A stretch of DNA of 61,180 nt from Actinomycetes bacterium (GCA_023404955.1 JAEXZY010000025.1:1-61180), one strand, 5' to 3'. Positions 41,120 through 49,889 are shown, counted from the first letter of the stretch. Translations and numbers: made by a program. Notes: a model not told the origin generated them from the letters alone.

Positions 41120-42051
41120 GTCCCTCTCCCGCGTTCGTCCAACAGCTCCCGCGCACCCAGCTCGAACAGCTCCGCGGCCACCGAGAGCCCCAGCTCCCGT
41201 GCCCGCTCGGGTGTCCCGATGCCGGACGCACGGATCACGTCGGATCCGTCCAGCGTCGCCACGCAGCCGCGCAGCGACAGCTCTTCGAAGACGCGGCCGT
41301 CCTCATCGATCGACTCGACCACCTCGGCGATCGCGCCCACCGGTGCGGTGCACCCCGCCTCCAGTTCGGCGAGCAGGGTCCGCTCTGCGATGACCGAGGC
41401 CCGGGTGTCGGCGTCGTCGAGCTCTGCCAACACCGAGACCAGGCCGGAATCACCGGCACGGCACTCGAGCGCCAACGCACCTTGAGCCGGCGCCGGCAAC
41501 ATCTGTACCGGTTCCAGCGTCTCGGTGACAGCGTCGAGGCGACCGATGCGGGCCAATCCCGCCCGGGCCACGACGACGGCGTCGAGATCACCGCTGCTTA
41601 CCCTGTTCAACCTGGTATCTAGGTTGCCTCGTAGGGGGCGGATTTCCAAACCGAGACCCAGTGCTCTAAGCTGCGCGGTCCGTCGCGGGGATGATGTCCC
41701 GATCACCGAGCCGGCGGGCAACTCACCGAGCACCAATCCGTCACGCGCCACCAGCGCGTCACGGGAGTCCTCGCGCACCGGGATCGCGGCGATCACGAAG
41801 CGGGGGTCGGCGGCGGTCGGCAGATCCTTGTAGGAGTGCACCGCCATGTCGACCGTGTCGTCGGCGATCGCCTCACGCAGCGCCGCGGTGAACACGCCGA
41901 CGCCGATCTCGGCGATGGGCGCGGAGGAACGATCGCCGTCGGTGGAGACGATCACCAGCTCAGCGGCGTGCCCGCGGGCGATGAGTGCGTCACGGACGAA
42001 GCCTGCCTGGGTGGTGGCCAGCAGGCTGCCCCGCGTGCCGATACGGATCAC
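41116..42051 (-). CDS. hemC: Porphobilinogen deaminase (hydroxymethylbilane synthase) HemC
   Basis: A 311-residue enzyme linking four porphobilinogens. The dipyrromethane cofactor cysteine is Cys234 in LEAGCTAPVGAIAEV; the substrate-binding segments are IGTRGSLLATTQ, VHSYKDLPTA, and TSSPRRTAQLRAL. GTG 42051. It is followed by the SUMT/HemD fusion. Confidence 0.95.
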   Translation of the reverse strand: MIRIGTRGSLLATTQAGFVRDALIARGHAAELVIVSTDGDRSSAPIAEIGVGVFTAALREAIADDTVDMAVHSYKDLPTAADPRFVIAAIPVREDSRDALVARDGLVLGELPAGSVIGTSSPRRTAQLRALGLGLEIRPLRGNLDTRLNRVSSGDLDAVVVARAGLARIGRLDAVTETLEPVQMLPAPAQGALALECRAGDSGLVSVLAELDDADTRASVIAERTLLAELEAGCTAPVGAIAEVVESIDEDGRVFEELSLRGCVATLDGSDVIRASGIGTPERARELGLSVAAELFELGARELLDERGRGT

Positions 42052-42058
42052 GCTGTGA

Positions 42059-43429
42059 TCACTCTGCGCTTTCGAGATCTGTTGGTGGAACGGAGATTCC
42101 GTCGACGGTCACGGAACCCAACTCGCTTCCGGCGACAGCGTCGACGGCGTGCTGGTCGAGCTCGAAGAGCTCGCGCAGCGCCTCGGCGTAGCTGTCCCCG
42201 CCGGGGGCGCCGGCGAGCTGCTTCACGCGAACGGTGGGCGCGTGCAGGAGCTTGTCGACGACGCGGCGCACCGTCTTGGCGACCTCGTCGCGGTGGGCGG
42301 AATCCAGCCCCGGCAAACGGTTGTCCAGCCGAAGCAGTTCGGCCTCGACGACATCGGCGGCGCGTTGGCGCAGCGCCGTGACCGTCGGGGTCACCTCGGC
42401 CATCCGCTGGCCGGTCAGATAGTCGGCCACCTCGGCGGCGACGATCGTGCGGGCCGCCTCGGCGTCGGAGGTCGCGGTGCGTGCGGTCGGCTCGCGCAGG
42501 ATGCGCTCCATGTCGATCACGTCGACGCCCGGCAGTCCGGCGACCGCCGGGTCGATGTCTCGGGGCATGCCGAGATCGCACATCACCAGCTGCTTCGTGC
42601 CGCCCAGCCGCTGCGCCAGGCCGCGGTGAACGTCGGCGAGCGTGACGACCGGCCGCACCGCGCCGGTGCAGCTGACCACCACGTCGGCATCGGTGAGCAG
42701 CGGCGGCAGATGGTCGAACGGGAAGGCTTCGGCAGCCAGGCCGTGGGTGCGGATGTTCTCGGCGAGGTGCTTGGCCCGCGGGAGTGAGCGATTGACCACA
42801 TGAATGCGCTCGATACCGGCGCGCATCAGCTGTTTGGCGGCCAGGGCACCCATCGAGCCGGCACCCACCACCACGGCTGACCGCCCGGCGAGCGACCCGA
42901 TGCGGGCTTCGGCCATGTCCAGCGCGACGGACACCACCGAGGCGCCGGCCGCGTCGATGCCGGTCTCCGAGTGCACCCGCTTGCCGACCGACAGCGCGCG
43001 CTGGGAGAGTTCGTGCAGCGTGCGACCCACGGTGTGGTCGGCTTCCGCGGTGGCATACGCGCGGCGCACCTGGCCGAGGACCTGGGCTTCACCGACCACG
43101 GCGGAGTCGAGGCCGCTGGCGACCGAGAACAGGTGCTCGACCGCGGCTTCGGCGTAGCGGACGTAGGCGTACCGCGTCAGATCCTGCAGCGACATCCCGG
43201 AGTGCTCGCTGAGCACCTGACCGATCACCGAGAGTCCGCCGTGGAACGCCTCCACCACCGCGTACACCTCGACGCGGTTGCAGGTCGACAGCACCATGGC
43301 CTCGGTGACCAGCGAGGATTGCAGAATCTGCTCGATGATCTTGGCCTGATCGGCCTCGTCGGTGCTGAGTTGCTCGAGCACCGACACCGGCGCGCTCCGG
43401 TGCGAAACCCCGAAAAGCAGTACGCTCAC
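42059..43429 (-). CDS. hemA: Glutamyl-tRNA reductase HemA
   Basis: A 456-residue enzyme that starts the C5 route, reducing glutamyl-tRNA to glutamate-1-semialdehyde, which HemL in this window then uses. The catalytic cysteine is Cys50 in VLSTCNRVEVY; the NADPH fold begins at AVVVGAGSMGALAA, and the dimerisation domain is helical at the end. GTG 43429 with GAGGAA upstream. It is the head of the hemA-hemC-hemD-hemB operon. Confidence 0.95.
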   Translation of the reverse strand: MSVLLFGVSHRSAPVSVLEQLSTDEADQAKIIEQILQSSLVTEAMVLSTCNRVEVYAVVEAFHGGLSVIGQVLSEHSGMSLQDLTRYAYVRYAEAAVEHLFSVASGLDSAVVGEAQVLGQVRRAYATAEADHTVGRTLHELSQRALSVGKRVHSETGIDAAGASVVSVALDMAEARIGSLAGRSAVVVGAGSMGALAAKQLMRAGIERIHVVNRSLPRAKHLAENIRTHGLAAEAFPFDHLPPLLTDADVVVSCTGAVRPVVTLADVHRGLAQRLGGTKQLVMCDLGMPRDIDPAVAGLPGVDVIDMERILREPTARTATSDAEAARTIVAAEVADYLTGQRMAEVTPTVTALRQRAADVVEAELLRLDNRLPGLDSAHRDEVAKTVRRVVDKLLHAPTVRVKQLAGAPGGDSYAEALRELFELDQHAVDAVAGSELGSVTVDGISVPPTDLESAE

Positions 43430-43485
43430 GGCTTCCTCACCACCCCACCAAGGTAATCGCTGACCAGCTGGGCAGCCAAATTCCC

Positions 43486-43740
43486 TCAGCCGGCCAGATC
43501 CGCGCGCAACCGCTGCTCGTCGAGCTCCCAGTAGCTGTGCTCGGCGCCGTCGAGCAGCACGACGGGCAACCGGTCCCCGAACTCGGCGCGCAGGGCCTTG
43601 TCCCCGGACGCGGCGGCCTCGTCCACATCGGTGACGCTCAGCGTGAACCCGAGTTCGTCGCGCAGTGCGGCCAGCCGGTCGGCTGCCGTCTGACACAGCG
43701 AGCAGCCCTGGCGGGTGAGCAGATGCACGGCACGATCCAC
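43486..43740 (-). CDS. Glutaredoxin-like thiol protein (Rv0508-like)
   Basis: An 84-residue thioredoxin-fold protein of the DUF836 glutaredoxin-like family. The active site is RQGCSLCQTAAD (CxxC) at about residues 11-22, and the substrate end has PVVLLDGAEHSYWEL. It may control thiols of a haem enzyme. GTG 43740. It is directly upstream of hemA on the same strand, with 56 bases between, and divergent from the HAD gene. Confidence 0.85.
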   Translation of the reverse strand: MDRAVHLLTRQGCSLCQTAADRLAALRDELGFTLSVTDVDEAAASGDKALRAEFGDRLPVVLLDGAEHSYWELDEQRLRADLAG

Positions 43741-43779
43741 CCCGCCAGTATCGCGGCCCGGTGACCTACTGTTGTAGCC

Positions 43780-44679
43780 GTGTCCGACGGTACTGAGATC
43801 GGCATCGAATCCCGGGCGCAGCAGATCGCCGGGGAGAGCAGCGCCGCGGTCGCGGCAGAGGGCCTGATCGAGCCGGGTGAAGAACTCCCGGGCCCACCCC
43901 CGCCGCCCCCGGACCTGACTGCGGCCGCCTTCTTCGACGTGGACAACACGCTGGTGCACGGGTCCTCTCTGGTGCACTTCGCGCGCGGGCTGGCGGCCCG
44001 CGAGTACTTCACGTACAAGGATCTGGCGCGCTTCGCGATGGCCCAGGCAAAGTTCCAGCTCACCGGCCGCGAGAACAGCGATGACGTGGCGGCCGGGCGA
44101 CGTAAGGCGCTGGCGTTCATCGAGGGCCGCTCCACCGCGGAGCTGGTGGCCCTGGGTGAGGAGATCTACGACGAGATCATCGCCGACAAGATCTGGCCGG
44201 GCACCCGTGCGCTGGCCCAGATGCACCTCGATGCCGGTCAGCAGGTGTGGCTCGTCACCGCGACGCCCTACGAGCTGGCCGACACGATCGCCCGCAGGCT
44301 CGGGTTGACCGGCGCCCTGGGCACGGTCGCCGAGTCGATCGACGGCGTGTTCACCGGGCGTCTGGTGGGTGACATCCTGCACGGCACCGGCAAGGCGCAT
44401 GCCGTCCGCTCGCTGGCCATCCGCGAGGGCCTCAACCTGCGCCGCTGCACCGCCTACTCCGACAGCTTCAACGACGTGCCGATGCTGTCGCTGGTCGGTA
44501 CCGCGGTCGCGATCAATCCCGACGCCGATCTGCGTGACCTCGCCCGCGAGCGCGGCTGGGAGATCCGCGACTTCCGCACCGCGCGAAAGGCGGCCCGCAT
44601 CGGGGTGCCGTCGGCGCTCGCGCTGGGCGCCGTCGGCGGCGCGCTGGCCGCAGTGGTGTCGCGTCGCGACGCCAAGTAG
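43780..44679 (+). CDS. serB1: HAD-IB family phosphatase (SerB1/Rv0505c-like)
   Basis: A 299-residue HAD hydrolase. After a 45-residue Pro/Glu-rich tail, motif I is FFDVDNTLVHGSS (nucleophile Asp, about residue 52), motif II VWLVTATPYELAD, motif III/IV AYSDSFNDVPML. A C-terminal stretch (GVPSALALGAVGGALAAVV) looks like a membrane helix. Family HAD-IB includes phosphoserine phosphatase-type and lysophosphatidate-type enzymes; the specific substrate is unproven. GTG 43780. Confidence 0.85.
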   Translation: MSDGTEIGIESRAQQIAGESSAAVAAEGLIEPGEELPGPPPPPPDLTAAAFFDVDNTLVHGSSLVHFARGLAAREYFTYKDLARFAMAQAKFQLTGRENSDDVAAGRRKALAFIEGRSTAELVALGEEIYDEIIADKIWPGTRALAQMHLDAGQQVWLVTATPYELADTIARRLGLTGALGTVAESIDGVFTGRLVGDILHGTGKAHAVRSLAIREGLNLRRCTAYSDSFNDVPMLSLVGTAVAINPDADLRDLARERGWEIRDFRTARKAARIGVPSALALGAVGGALAAVVSRRDAK

Positions 44680-44690
44680 GCTCGCGCCGC

Positions 44691-45224
44691 ATGACCATCG
44701 CCGAGAACATCATCGGGACCCACTACCGGTACCCCGACTACTTCGAGGTCGACCGCGAGAAGATCCGGGAGTTCGCCCGCGCCGTCAAAGACGATCATCC
44801 CGCGCACCACAGCGAGGACGCCGCCAAGGAGTGCGGCCACGACGCGCTGATCGCGTCGCTGACCTTCCTCGCCGTCGCAGGTCGGCGGGTGCAGCTGGAG
44901 ATCTTCAATCAGTTCGACGTGCCGATCAACATGGAACGGGTGCTGCACCGCGACCAGAAGATCACCTTCCACCGGCCGATCCTGGCCGGGGACAAACTGT
45001 TCTTCGACTCCTACCTGGACGCGGTGACCGAGTCGCACGGCGCGGTGGTCACCGAGGTCCGCGGCGAGGTCACCGACGAGCACGGCGAGCCGGTGCTGAC
45101 CAGCGTCGTCACCGTGATGGGTGAGGCGCAGTCGGACACCGAGGCGGACGAGGTCAGCGATCGGATCGCGGCGGCGCGCGATGAAGCGCTGCGCAAGATG
45201 GTCGCCAAGCAGACAGCCCAGTAG
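44691..45224 (+). CDS. (R)-3-hydroxyacyl-ACP dehydratase subunit (HadA/HadC-like, Rv0504c-like)
   Basis: A 177-residue hot-dog protein of the UPF0336/MaoC-like hydratase type. DDHPAHHSEDAAKECGHDAL is the hydratase region, and FNQFDVPINMERVLHRDQKI follows. HadA/HadC form dimers with the catalytic HadB in FAS-II; a homologue outside the hadABC operon may act on special fatty acids. ATG 44691, 11 bases after the HAD gene, same direction. Confidence 0.85.
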   Translation: MTIAENIIGTHYRYPDYFEVDREKIREFARAVKDDHPAHHSEDAAKECGHDALIASLTFLAVAGRRVQLEIFNQFDVPINMERVLHRDQKITFHRPILAGDKLFFDSYLDAVTESHGAVVTEVRGEVTDEHGEPVLTSVVTVMGEAQSDTEADEVSDRIAAARDEALRKMVAKQTAQ

Positions 45225-45247
45225 GACCCCGGCCTGGTCAACCCGGA

Positions 45248-46333
45248 TCAGCCGAAGAAGGTGTTCCTGCGGTTGGCCAGCAGCTGGTAGAGGGTCTGCT
45301 GGATGGTCTCGCGCACCTGGTCGGTGATCTCGAAGGTGATCATCGGGTCATCGGCGGCCGAGTCGTCGTAGTGGGCGGTGTCGATGGGCTCGCCGAACTG
45401 GATGTACCACTTCGACGGCAGCGGCACCACCCCGAGCGGTCCGGCCAGCGGGAACAGCGGGGTGACCGGGAAGTACGGCAGGCCGAGCAGCCGAGCCAGC
45501 AGCTTCACGTCGGCGACCATCGGATAGATCTCTTCGGAGCCGACGATTGAGCACGGCACGATCGGCGCCTTGGTGCGCAGCGCCGCGGAGACGAAGCCGC
45601 CACGGCCGAAGCGTTGCAGCTTGTAGCGGTCTTTGAAGTGCTTGCCCAGGCCCTTGTAGCCCTCCGGGAACACCGCGGTGAGCTCGCCGGCGGCCAGTAG
45701 CCGGTGGGCGTCGTCGGTGCACGCCATCGTGTGACCGGCCTTGCGCGCGGCCTGCCCGACGAGCGGCATGTCGAACACCATGTCGGCGGCAAGCAGGCGC
45801 AGATCGCGCTGAGCGGGATGGTGGTCGCGGACCGCCACCGACGTCATCAGCCCGTCGAAGGGGAGCACGCCGGCGTGATTGGCCACCACGAGGCCGGCAC
45901 CGCTCTCGGGCAGGTTCTCCACGCCGCTGACCTCGACCCGGAACCACGAGTTGAACAGCACGCGCAGCACCGGCAGGAAGATCGCGTTGTTGAGGTGGGG
46001 ATCGAAGCCGAACTCGTCGACGGTGTAATCGCCGACCATCCGCTTGCGGAGGAAGTCGGCCACTGCGGAGATCCGGTTGGCGAGCTCGCTGGGCTCTGCG
46101 TCTGGTCCTGCGCCGACGCCGAGGTCACCACGATGGGCGTCGATGTCGCGAACGACGGCGGACAATTCTTCGGCAGTGGCCCTGCCGTCACCGTCGCCAT
46201 ACAGAGACGGATGCCGCCGAGATCGTTCTCCCCGCTGGGCCGCCGCCCGGCGGGCCGCTGCACTCCGCCCCGAATTCGAGTGCAGGGGAATGACTTTCGC
46301 CTTGGACTCGCCCGCCACCGTCTCGCTACTCAC
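45248..46333 (-). CDS. LPLAT/PlsC-type acyltransferase (Rv0502-like)
   Basis: A 361-residue acyltransferase. A charged, Arg/Ala-rich 95-residue N-terminus precedes the catalytic core with GLVVANHAGVLPFDG, where the His to Asp spacing is H-X6-D instead of the more usual H-X4-D, a form seen in MGAT-like LPLAT proteins. The block AVFPEGYKGLGK is the second motif, VPCSIVGSEE follows. It would acylate a glycerolipid or related acceptor at the membrane. GTG 46333 or TTG 46342 is start. Confidence 0.85.
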   Translation of the reverse strand: MSSETVAGESKAKVIPLHSNSGRSAAARRAAAQRGERSRRHPSLYGDGDGRATAEELSAVVRDIDAHRGDLGVGAGPDAEPSELANRISAVADFLRKRMVGDYTVDEFGFDPHLNNAIFLPVLRVLFNSWFRVEVSGVENLPESGAGLVVANHAGVLPFDGLMTSVAVRDHHPAQRDLRLLAADMVFDMPLVGQAARKAGHTMACTDDAHRLLAAGELTAVFPEGYKGLGKHFKDRYKLQRFGRGGFVSAALRTKAPIVPCSIVGSEEIYPMVADVKLLARLLGLPYFPVTPLFPLAGPLGVVPLPSKWYIQFGEPIDTAHYDDSAADDPMITFEITDQVRETIQQTLYQLLANRRNTFFG

Positions 46334-46384
46334 CTTCTGCAACCTCGAACTCGAGTGTTCCCGCCCCCGCGCTGAGCTCTGAGT

Positions 46385-47473
46385 CTAGCGTCCGAACCGC
46401 GCTGCCGCCGTCACAGCGCGACGCTCCACAGCAGAAATCCAGCCCGGGTCCACGATGGGTTTGAGCCCCCGGCCCCGCACGTAGTCGTCGAACGCCTCCG
46501 TCGTGGTCCACTTCGGCGTGTAGCCGAGTTCGGTGCGCATCCGGGTGGTGTCCATGACGCGGCCGTAGCTCAGGTAGTCCAGGCGCTCCTGGTCGATCTC
46601 GGTGGTGCGGCCGGCCCGCCACAGCGAGTCGACGGCCGACAGCGCGGCGCGCGGCATCGGCAGCGCCAGCCGCCCGGACCGGCGGATCGCCTGGCTCATC
46701 ATGATCACTCCGGACGCCCCGATGTTGAACGTGCCCGCCTTGCCCGCGATCGTCGCGCGCTCCATCGCACCCAGCGCATCCTGCTCGTGCAGCAGCTGCA
46801 TGCGGGCGTCGTGACCGATGATCGTCGGCACCACCGGCCCGGCCAGATAGCGCGACAGCGCGGTGTCCATCGCGGGGCCGATCATGTTGGCCAGCCGCAG
46901 GATGGTGACCGCGATGTCGGGCCTGCGCCGGCCCAGCCCGCGGGCGTATCCCTCGATGTCGATGCTGTCCCGGGCGAAACCCTCCCGGGGCGGCCTGCGG
47001 CGGCTGCTGCTCTCGGCGAACAGCACCGGATCGCGCGAACTCGACCCGTAGATCTCCGATGTCGACTTGAGGATCACCCGGCGCACCGACGGAGCCTTCT
47101 GGCAGGCCGCGAACAGCTGGATCGCACCCATCACGTTCAGCTCTTTGAGCGTGGCCCGGCCACCGGAGCGGGGCGCGTAGGACGCCGCGGCCGCGTGCAC
47201 GACGGTGTCGACGTCCCCGTTGCGGATCACCTTGGCGATGAACGGGTTTCGGATGTCGGCCCGGACGAACTCCGCGCGGCCCATGCGGCGCAGCAGGTCT
47301 TTGCTCGGCGCGATCGCGTCGACCGCGATGACGTGGTTGATCAGCGGGTTCTGCGCCAGCCGGGCGGTCAGATAGCCGCCGAGGAATCGGCAGGCACCGG
47401 TGACCAGGACGACCTTGGGATAGTTCAGTCCGTCCCGGGCATCGGAGCCGCCCGAGTCACCCCCAGCATCCAT
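46385..47473 (-). CDS. galE2: SDR-family sugar epimerase-like protein (GalE2/Rv0501-like)
   Basis: A 362-residue extended SDR. The Rossmann motif reads VTGACRFLGGYL, and the Ser region ILKSTSEIYGSSS is intact, but the position of catalytic YxxxK reads FARDS, so both catalytic residues are changed. It may bind nucleotide without normal chemistry. It lies downstream of bS22 on the same strand and upstream of the acyltransferase, spacing 51 bases. ATG 47473. Confidence 0.8.
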   Translation of the reverse strand: MDAGGDSGGSDARDGLNYPKVVLVTGACRFLGGYLTARLAQNPLINHVIAVDAIAPSKDLLRRMGRAEFVRADIRNPFIAKVIRNGDVDTVVHAAAASYAPRSGGRATLKELNVMGAIQLFAACQKAPSVRRVILKSTSEIYGSSSRDPVLFAESSSRRRPPREGFARDSIDIEGYARGLGRRRPDIAVTILRLANMIGPAMDTALSRYLAGPVVPTIIGHDARMQLLHEQDALGAMERATIAGKAGTFNIGASGVIMMSQAIRRSGRLALPMPRAALSAVDSLWRAGRTTEIDQERLDYLSYGRVMDTTRMRTELGYTPKWTTTEAFDDYVRGRGLKPIVDPGWISAVERRAVTAAARFGR

Positions 47474-47503
47474 CTCCGCAGCCTAGCGGCAGGCGCAGCA
47501 GGA

Positions 47504-47605
47504 TTACTTGCCGAGTTTTCTGCGCTGGACCCGGGTGCGACGAAGCAGCTTGCGGTGCTTCTTCTTCGACATGCGCTTACGTCGCTTCTTGATGACAGAA
47601 CCCAT
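47504..47605 (-). CDS. Ribosomal protein bS22
   Basis: A 33-residue, very basic peptide beginning [19 protein letters not shown] and ending RRKLGK. This matches the mycobacterial small-subunit protein bS22 that sits near the decoding region (also annotated as an AURKAIP1/COX24 domain protein). Too short for most gene callers. A GGAG site precedes ATG 47605. It probably has its own promoter (see 47647-47652). Confidence 0.92.
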
Positions 47606-47646
47606 GAACTCCGCTACCTCGGTTTTTTCGACGATCTCGACCGGTC

Positions 47647-47652
47647 ACCTTA
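47647..47652 (-). promoter_or_regulatory. Probable -10 box of the bS22 gene (TAAGGT)
   Basis: On the minus strand TAAGGT, preceded by GG, fits the actinobacterial minus-10 pattern TANNNT. A TTTCGG-type hexamer lies about 18-19 bases upstream as a weak minus-35. It would give a leader of about 35 bases before ATG 47605. Confidence 0.4.
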
Positions 47653-47683
47653 CCTGGCGACGGTCTCGGCTCCGAAATCCACC

Positions 47684-47699
47684 GTCTGCGGCCGCAGAC
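47684..47699. terminator. 16-bp perfect palindrome after the HTH gene
   Basis: GTCTGCGG-CCGCAGAC is an exact palindrome 34 bases beyond the stop of the HTH gene (47733), upstream of the bS22 promoter. No T tract follows, so it is a possible hairpin end or a dimer binding site. An 11-base direct repeat (GCAGACTAGCC, at 47694-47704 and 47728-47738) runs alongside, its second copy containing the HTH gene's stop. Confidence 0.45.
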
Positions 47700-47732
47700 T
47701 AGCCGGCGATGAGCGCTTGCGCGAAGAGCAGA

Positions 47733-47996
47733 CTAGCCCGCGTCGAAGTAGGAGCTCTCCAGCATGTCGTGGACGGCCTTGGCGTGGACGCGGAACGACC
47801 GACCGACCCGCACCGCGGGCAGCTCTCCGTTGTGCACCAGCCGGTAGACGGTCATCTTGCTGACCCGCATCAGGCTGGCCACCTCGGCCACGGTCAGAAA
47901 TTGAGCTCGAGGCGGCTGACCATCGGACTGGCCGGCGTCGCGCGCCGACTTCCCGCTGGCTGAATCCCGCGCCGACGGCCCGTTCATAGACGTCAT
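47733..47996 (-). CDS. Excisionase-type HTH DNA-binding protein (Rv0500A-like)
   Basis: An 87-residue protein with a MerR/excisionase-like winged helix: FLTVAEVASLMRVSKMTVYR and LPAVRVGRSFRVHAKAVHDML. The first 30 residues are polar and disordered. It is a conserved mycobacterial chromosomal gene, not part of a phage. ATG 47996 gives the known mycobacterial N-terminus (MTSxNGPSARD). The gene precedes bS22 on the same strand. Confidence 0.9.
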   Translation of the reverse strand: MTSMNGPSARDSASGKSARDAGQSDGQPPRAQFLTVAEVASLMRVSKMTVYRLVHNGELPAVRVGRSFRVHAKAVHDMLESSYFDAG

Positions 47997-48135
47997 CGCA
48001 ACCCAATCCATCAGGCGCGGGCAGTTCCAGCGGCTTCCCCACCGCTGGCACCGACCCGTGCTTACCACTGGGAGAATAGCGTGGCGGGTGGGGTTACTGC
48101 GACGGGTGTGGGCTAATCAGTCAGAAATTCCTGAA

Positions 48136-49026
48136 CTACTCGGGTGTAATTCCTAGCTGCTCAGAGCGGGTTTTCGCGGCCTCGACCGCGTTGGCGACGG
48201 CCGCGCGCAGACCCCCGCGCTCGAGTTCCCGCAGCCCAGCGGCCGTGGTGCCGCCGGGCGAGGTGACGGTGGCCCGCAGCGAGGCAGCCGAGGTGTCCGT
48301 CGGCGAGGCCATCGCGCCGGACGGCCCCGATGCGGCGCCACCGCTCGCGCCTTCGGCATCCAACCGCTCCAACAGCATCGCCGCCGACCCCGCCATCGTC
48401 TGCACCACCAGATCGGTGGCCACGGATCGGGTCAGCCCCGCATCCACCGCGGCGTCCACCAGCGCCTCGACCATCAGGAAGAAATACGCAGGTCCGGACC
48501 CGGAGACCGCGGTGACGGTGTCGATCTGGCTCTCCGCCACCGTCAGCACGCCGCCGACGGCGTCGAACAGCGAGGACACCCCGCGGACGTGCTCAGCGGT
48601 GGCGAACCGCCCCGGCGCGACCGCACTGACGCCGCCGCCGACGAGCATGGGCGCGTTCGGCATCACCCGCACCACGGGCGAGCCGGCGGGGAGCTTGTTC
48701 TCGAAGTAGGCCGCGCTGACGCCGGCCGCCACGGTCACGAAGATCTGCTCGTCGGCGTCACTGTCGGCACGCGCAGCCGTGTCGGCGATGTCACCGATGA
48801 CGCTGCCGACGTCGGACGGTTTGACCGCGACGATCACGTACGTCGCGGTGTCGACCGCCTCGGCCACCGACGCGATGCGCACGGAGTACTTCTCCGCCAG
48901 ATAGGCGCCACGGGTCGGGTTCTTCTCGGCGACCACCAGGTCCTTGGTCTGACGGCCGGCCCGCAGCAGTCCAGCCAGCAACGCTTCCCCGATACTGCCG
49001 CCGCCGATGATCGCGATTCTGGCCAT
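48136..49026 (-). CDS. proC: Pyrroline-5-carboxylate reductase ProC
   Basis: A 296-residue enzyme for the last step of proline synthesis. NAD(P) fold IAIIGGGSIGEALLAGL, mid-domain VVRVMPNAPMLVG, substrate region AVSGSGPAYFFLMVEAL and C-terminal TSPGGTTAAGLRELE. Between ERLDAEG and LRATVTSPGG lies a 20-odd residue Gly/Ser/Ala-rich insertion that is common in mycobacterial ProC. Start ATG 49026; a second ATG 49038 is possible. Confidence 0.93.
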   Translation of the reverse strand: MARIAIIGGGSIGEALLAGLLRAGRQTKDLVVAEKNPTRGAYLAEKYSVRIASVAEAVDTATYVIVAVKPSDVGSVIGDIADTAARADSDADEQIFVTVAAGVSAAYFENKLPAGSPVVRVMPNAPMLVGGGVSAVAPGRFATAEHVRGVSSLFDAVGGVLTVAESQIDTVTAVSGSGPAYFFLMVEALVDAAVDAGLTRSVATDLVVQTMAGSAAMLLERLDAEGASGGAASGPSGAMASPTDTSAASLRATVTSPGGTTAAGLRELERGGLRAAVANAVEAAKTRSEQLGITPE

Positions 49027-49070
49027 GCGGGACAGCATGTCACGGCTGTGTCGATCGGACCCAGAGCGAC

Positions 49071-49889
49071 TCAGTCCGGCGGGGCGGGCACCAGGGCGAG
49101 TTGCCGGGTCTGCACCACGATGCGGCCTTCGCGGTCCACGACGATGTGGTCCTCGTCGAACCACACCTGTCCGATCTGGGTCGTCGTGCACATCACCCTC
49201 AGCCACCCATCGGCAGGCACGGCCCGCACGAAAGCCGTCAGCTGCACGGTGGGTGCCCACCCAAACCTGTTGAGCCCCATCGTGACCGGGGCTGAGACGT
49301 CACCGCACAGCAGCGCGAACAGCACGTCGGGTGCGGCGTCCTTCGGACGCACCCAGTACTCGATCAGCGGAGGGCCACCGTCGCCGCGCGGGGCGAACGA
49401 CGTCAGCGAGGGACGGATGTCGCAGCCGTGGGCGAGGTGGACGATGTCGGCCATCGGATGTCCCGCACCGATCGGTTCCAGTCCGGGCGGCGGCTCGGGG
49501 GTCATCAACGGCAGCACCGGGTTGACCGACAACAGCGGCGACACATGCTGTTCGGGGCGACCCAGCGTGATAGCTGCCCGCAGCGCGGTCCGCGGGCCCT
49601 GGTTCAGCTCGACATCGATCAGGCTGATGCGCCGCCCCCGCTTACGCACCGTCGTGACGACCTGCATCGGCCCGGGATCGGGTGCCCACAGGAAGTTGCC
49701 CGACACCGCGATCGGCTCGACACCTGGTTCACCGAGCTCGCGGCGCGCGGCGTGAGCGCACAGCGCGAGCATCGCGCCGCCGTGCACCTTGGGCCCGATC
49801 GTCCAGTGCTCGTTGAGCAGCCCGTGGTAGATGCCGGCGCCGTCGGGGGTCAGCGCCATCGCGTCGGCGAACGACGTGGACGTGTGCAT
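49071..49889 (-). CDS. Acyl-CoA thioesterase-like double hot-dog protein (Rv0499-like)
   Basis: A 272-residue protein containing two hot-dog halves. HWTIGPKVHGGAMLALCAHAA gives the first helix with a His-Gly-Gly motif, LSVNPVLPLMTPEPPPGL is the linker, and the second half has SAPVTMGLNRFGWAPTVQLTAF. It probably hydrolyses acyl-CoA or binds acyl groups; precise substrate unknown. ATG 49889. It runs with the TIM-barrel gene upstream. Confidence 0.8.
   Translation of the reverse strand: MHTSTSFADAMALTPDGAGIYHGLLNEHWTIGPKVHGGAMLALCAHAARRELGEPGVEPIAVSGNFLWAPDPGPMQVVTTVRKRGRRISLIDVELNQGPRTALRAAITLGRPEQHVSPLLSVNPVLPLMTPEPPPGLEPIGAGHPMADIVHLAHGCDIRPSLTSFAPRGDGGPPLIEYWVRPKDAAPDVLFALLCGDVSAPVTMGLNRFGWAPTVQLTAFVRAVPADGWLRVMCTTTQIGQVWFDEDHIVVDREGRIVVQTRQLALVPAPPD

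Noticed and set aside
47733..47996. Excisionase of a mobile element
   Set aside because: The excisionase-type HTH is a conserved chromosomal gene next to proC and bS22, with no integrase or attachment sites nearby.
48121..48134. Short TCAG/CTGA dyad behind proC
   Set aside because: Only four-base arms plus an AT core; too weak to call a terminator or operator.
48589..49755. Long plus-strand open frame opposite proC and the thioesterase gene
   Set aside because: It runs antisense to two well-supported genes and has Arg/Gly/His/Ser-biased composition typical of shadow frames in GC-rich DNA.
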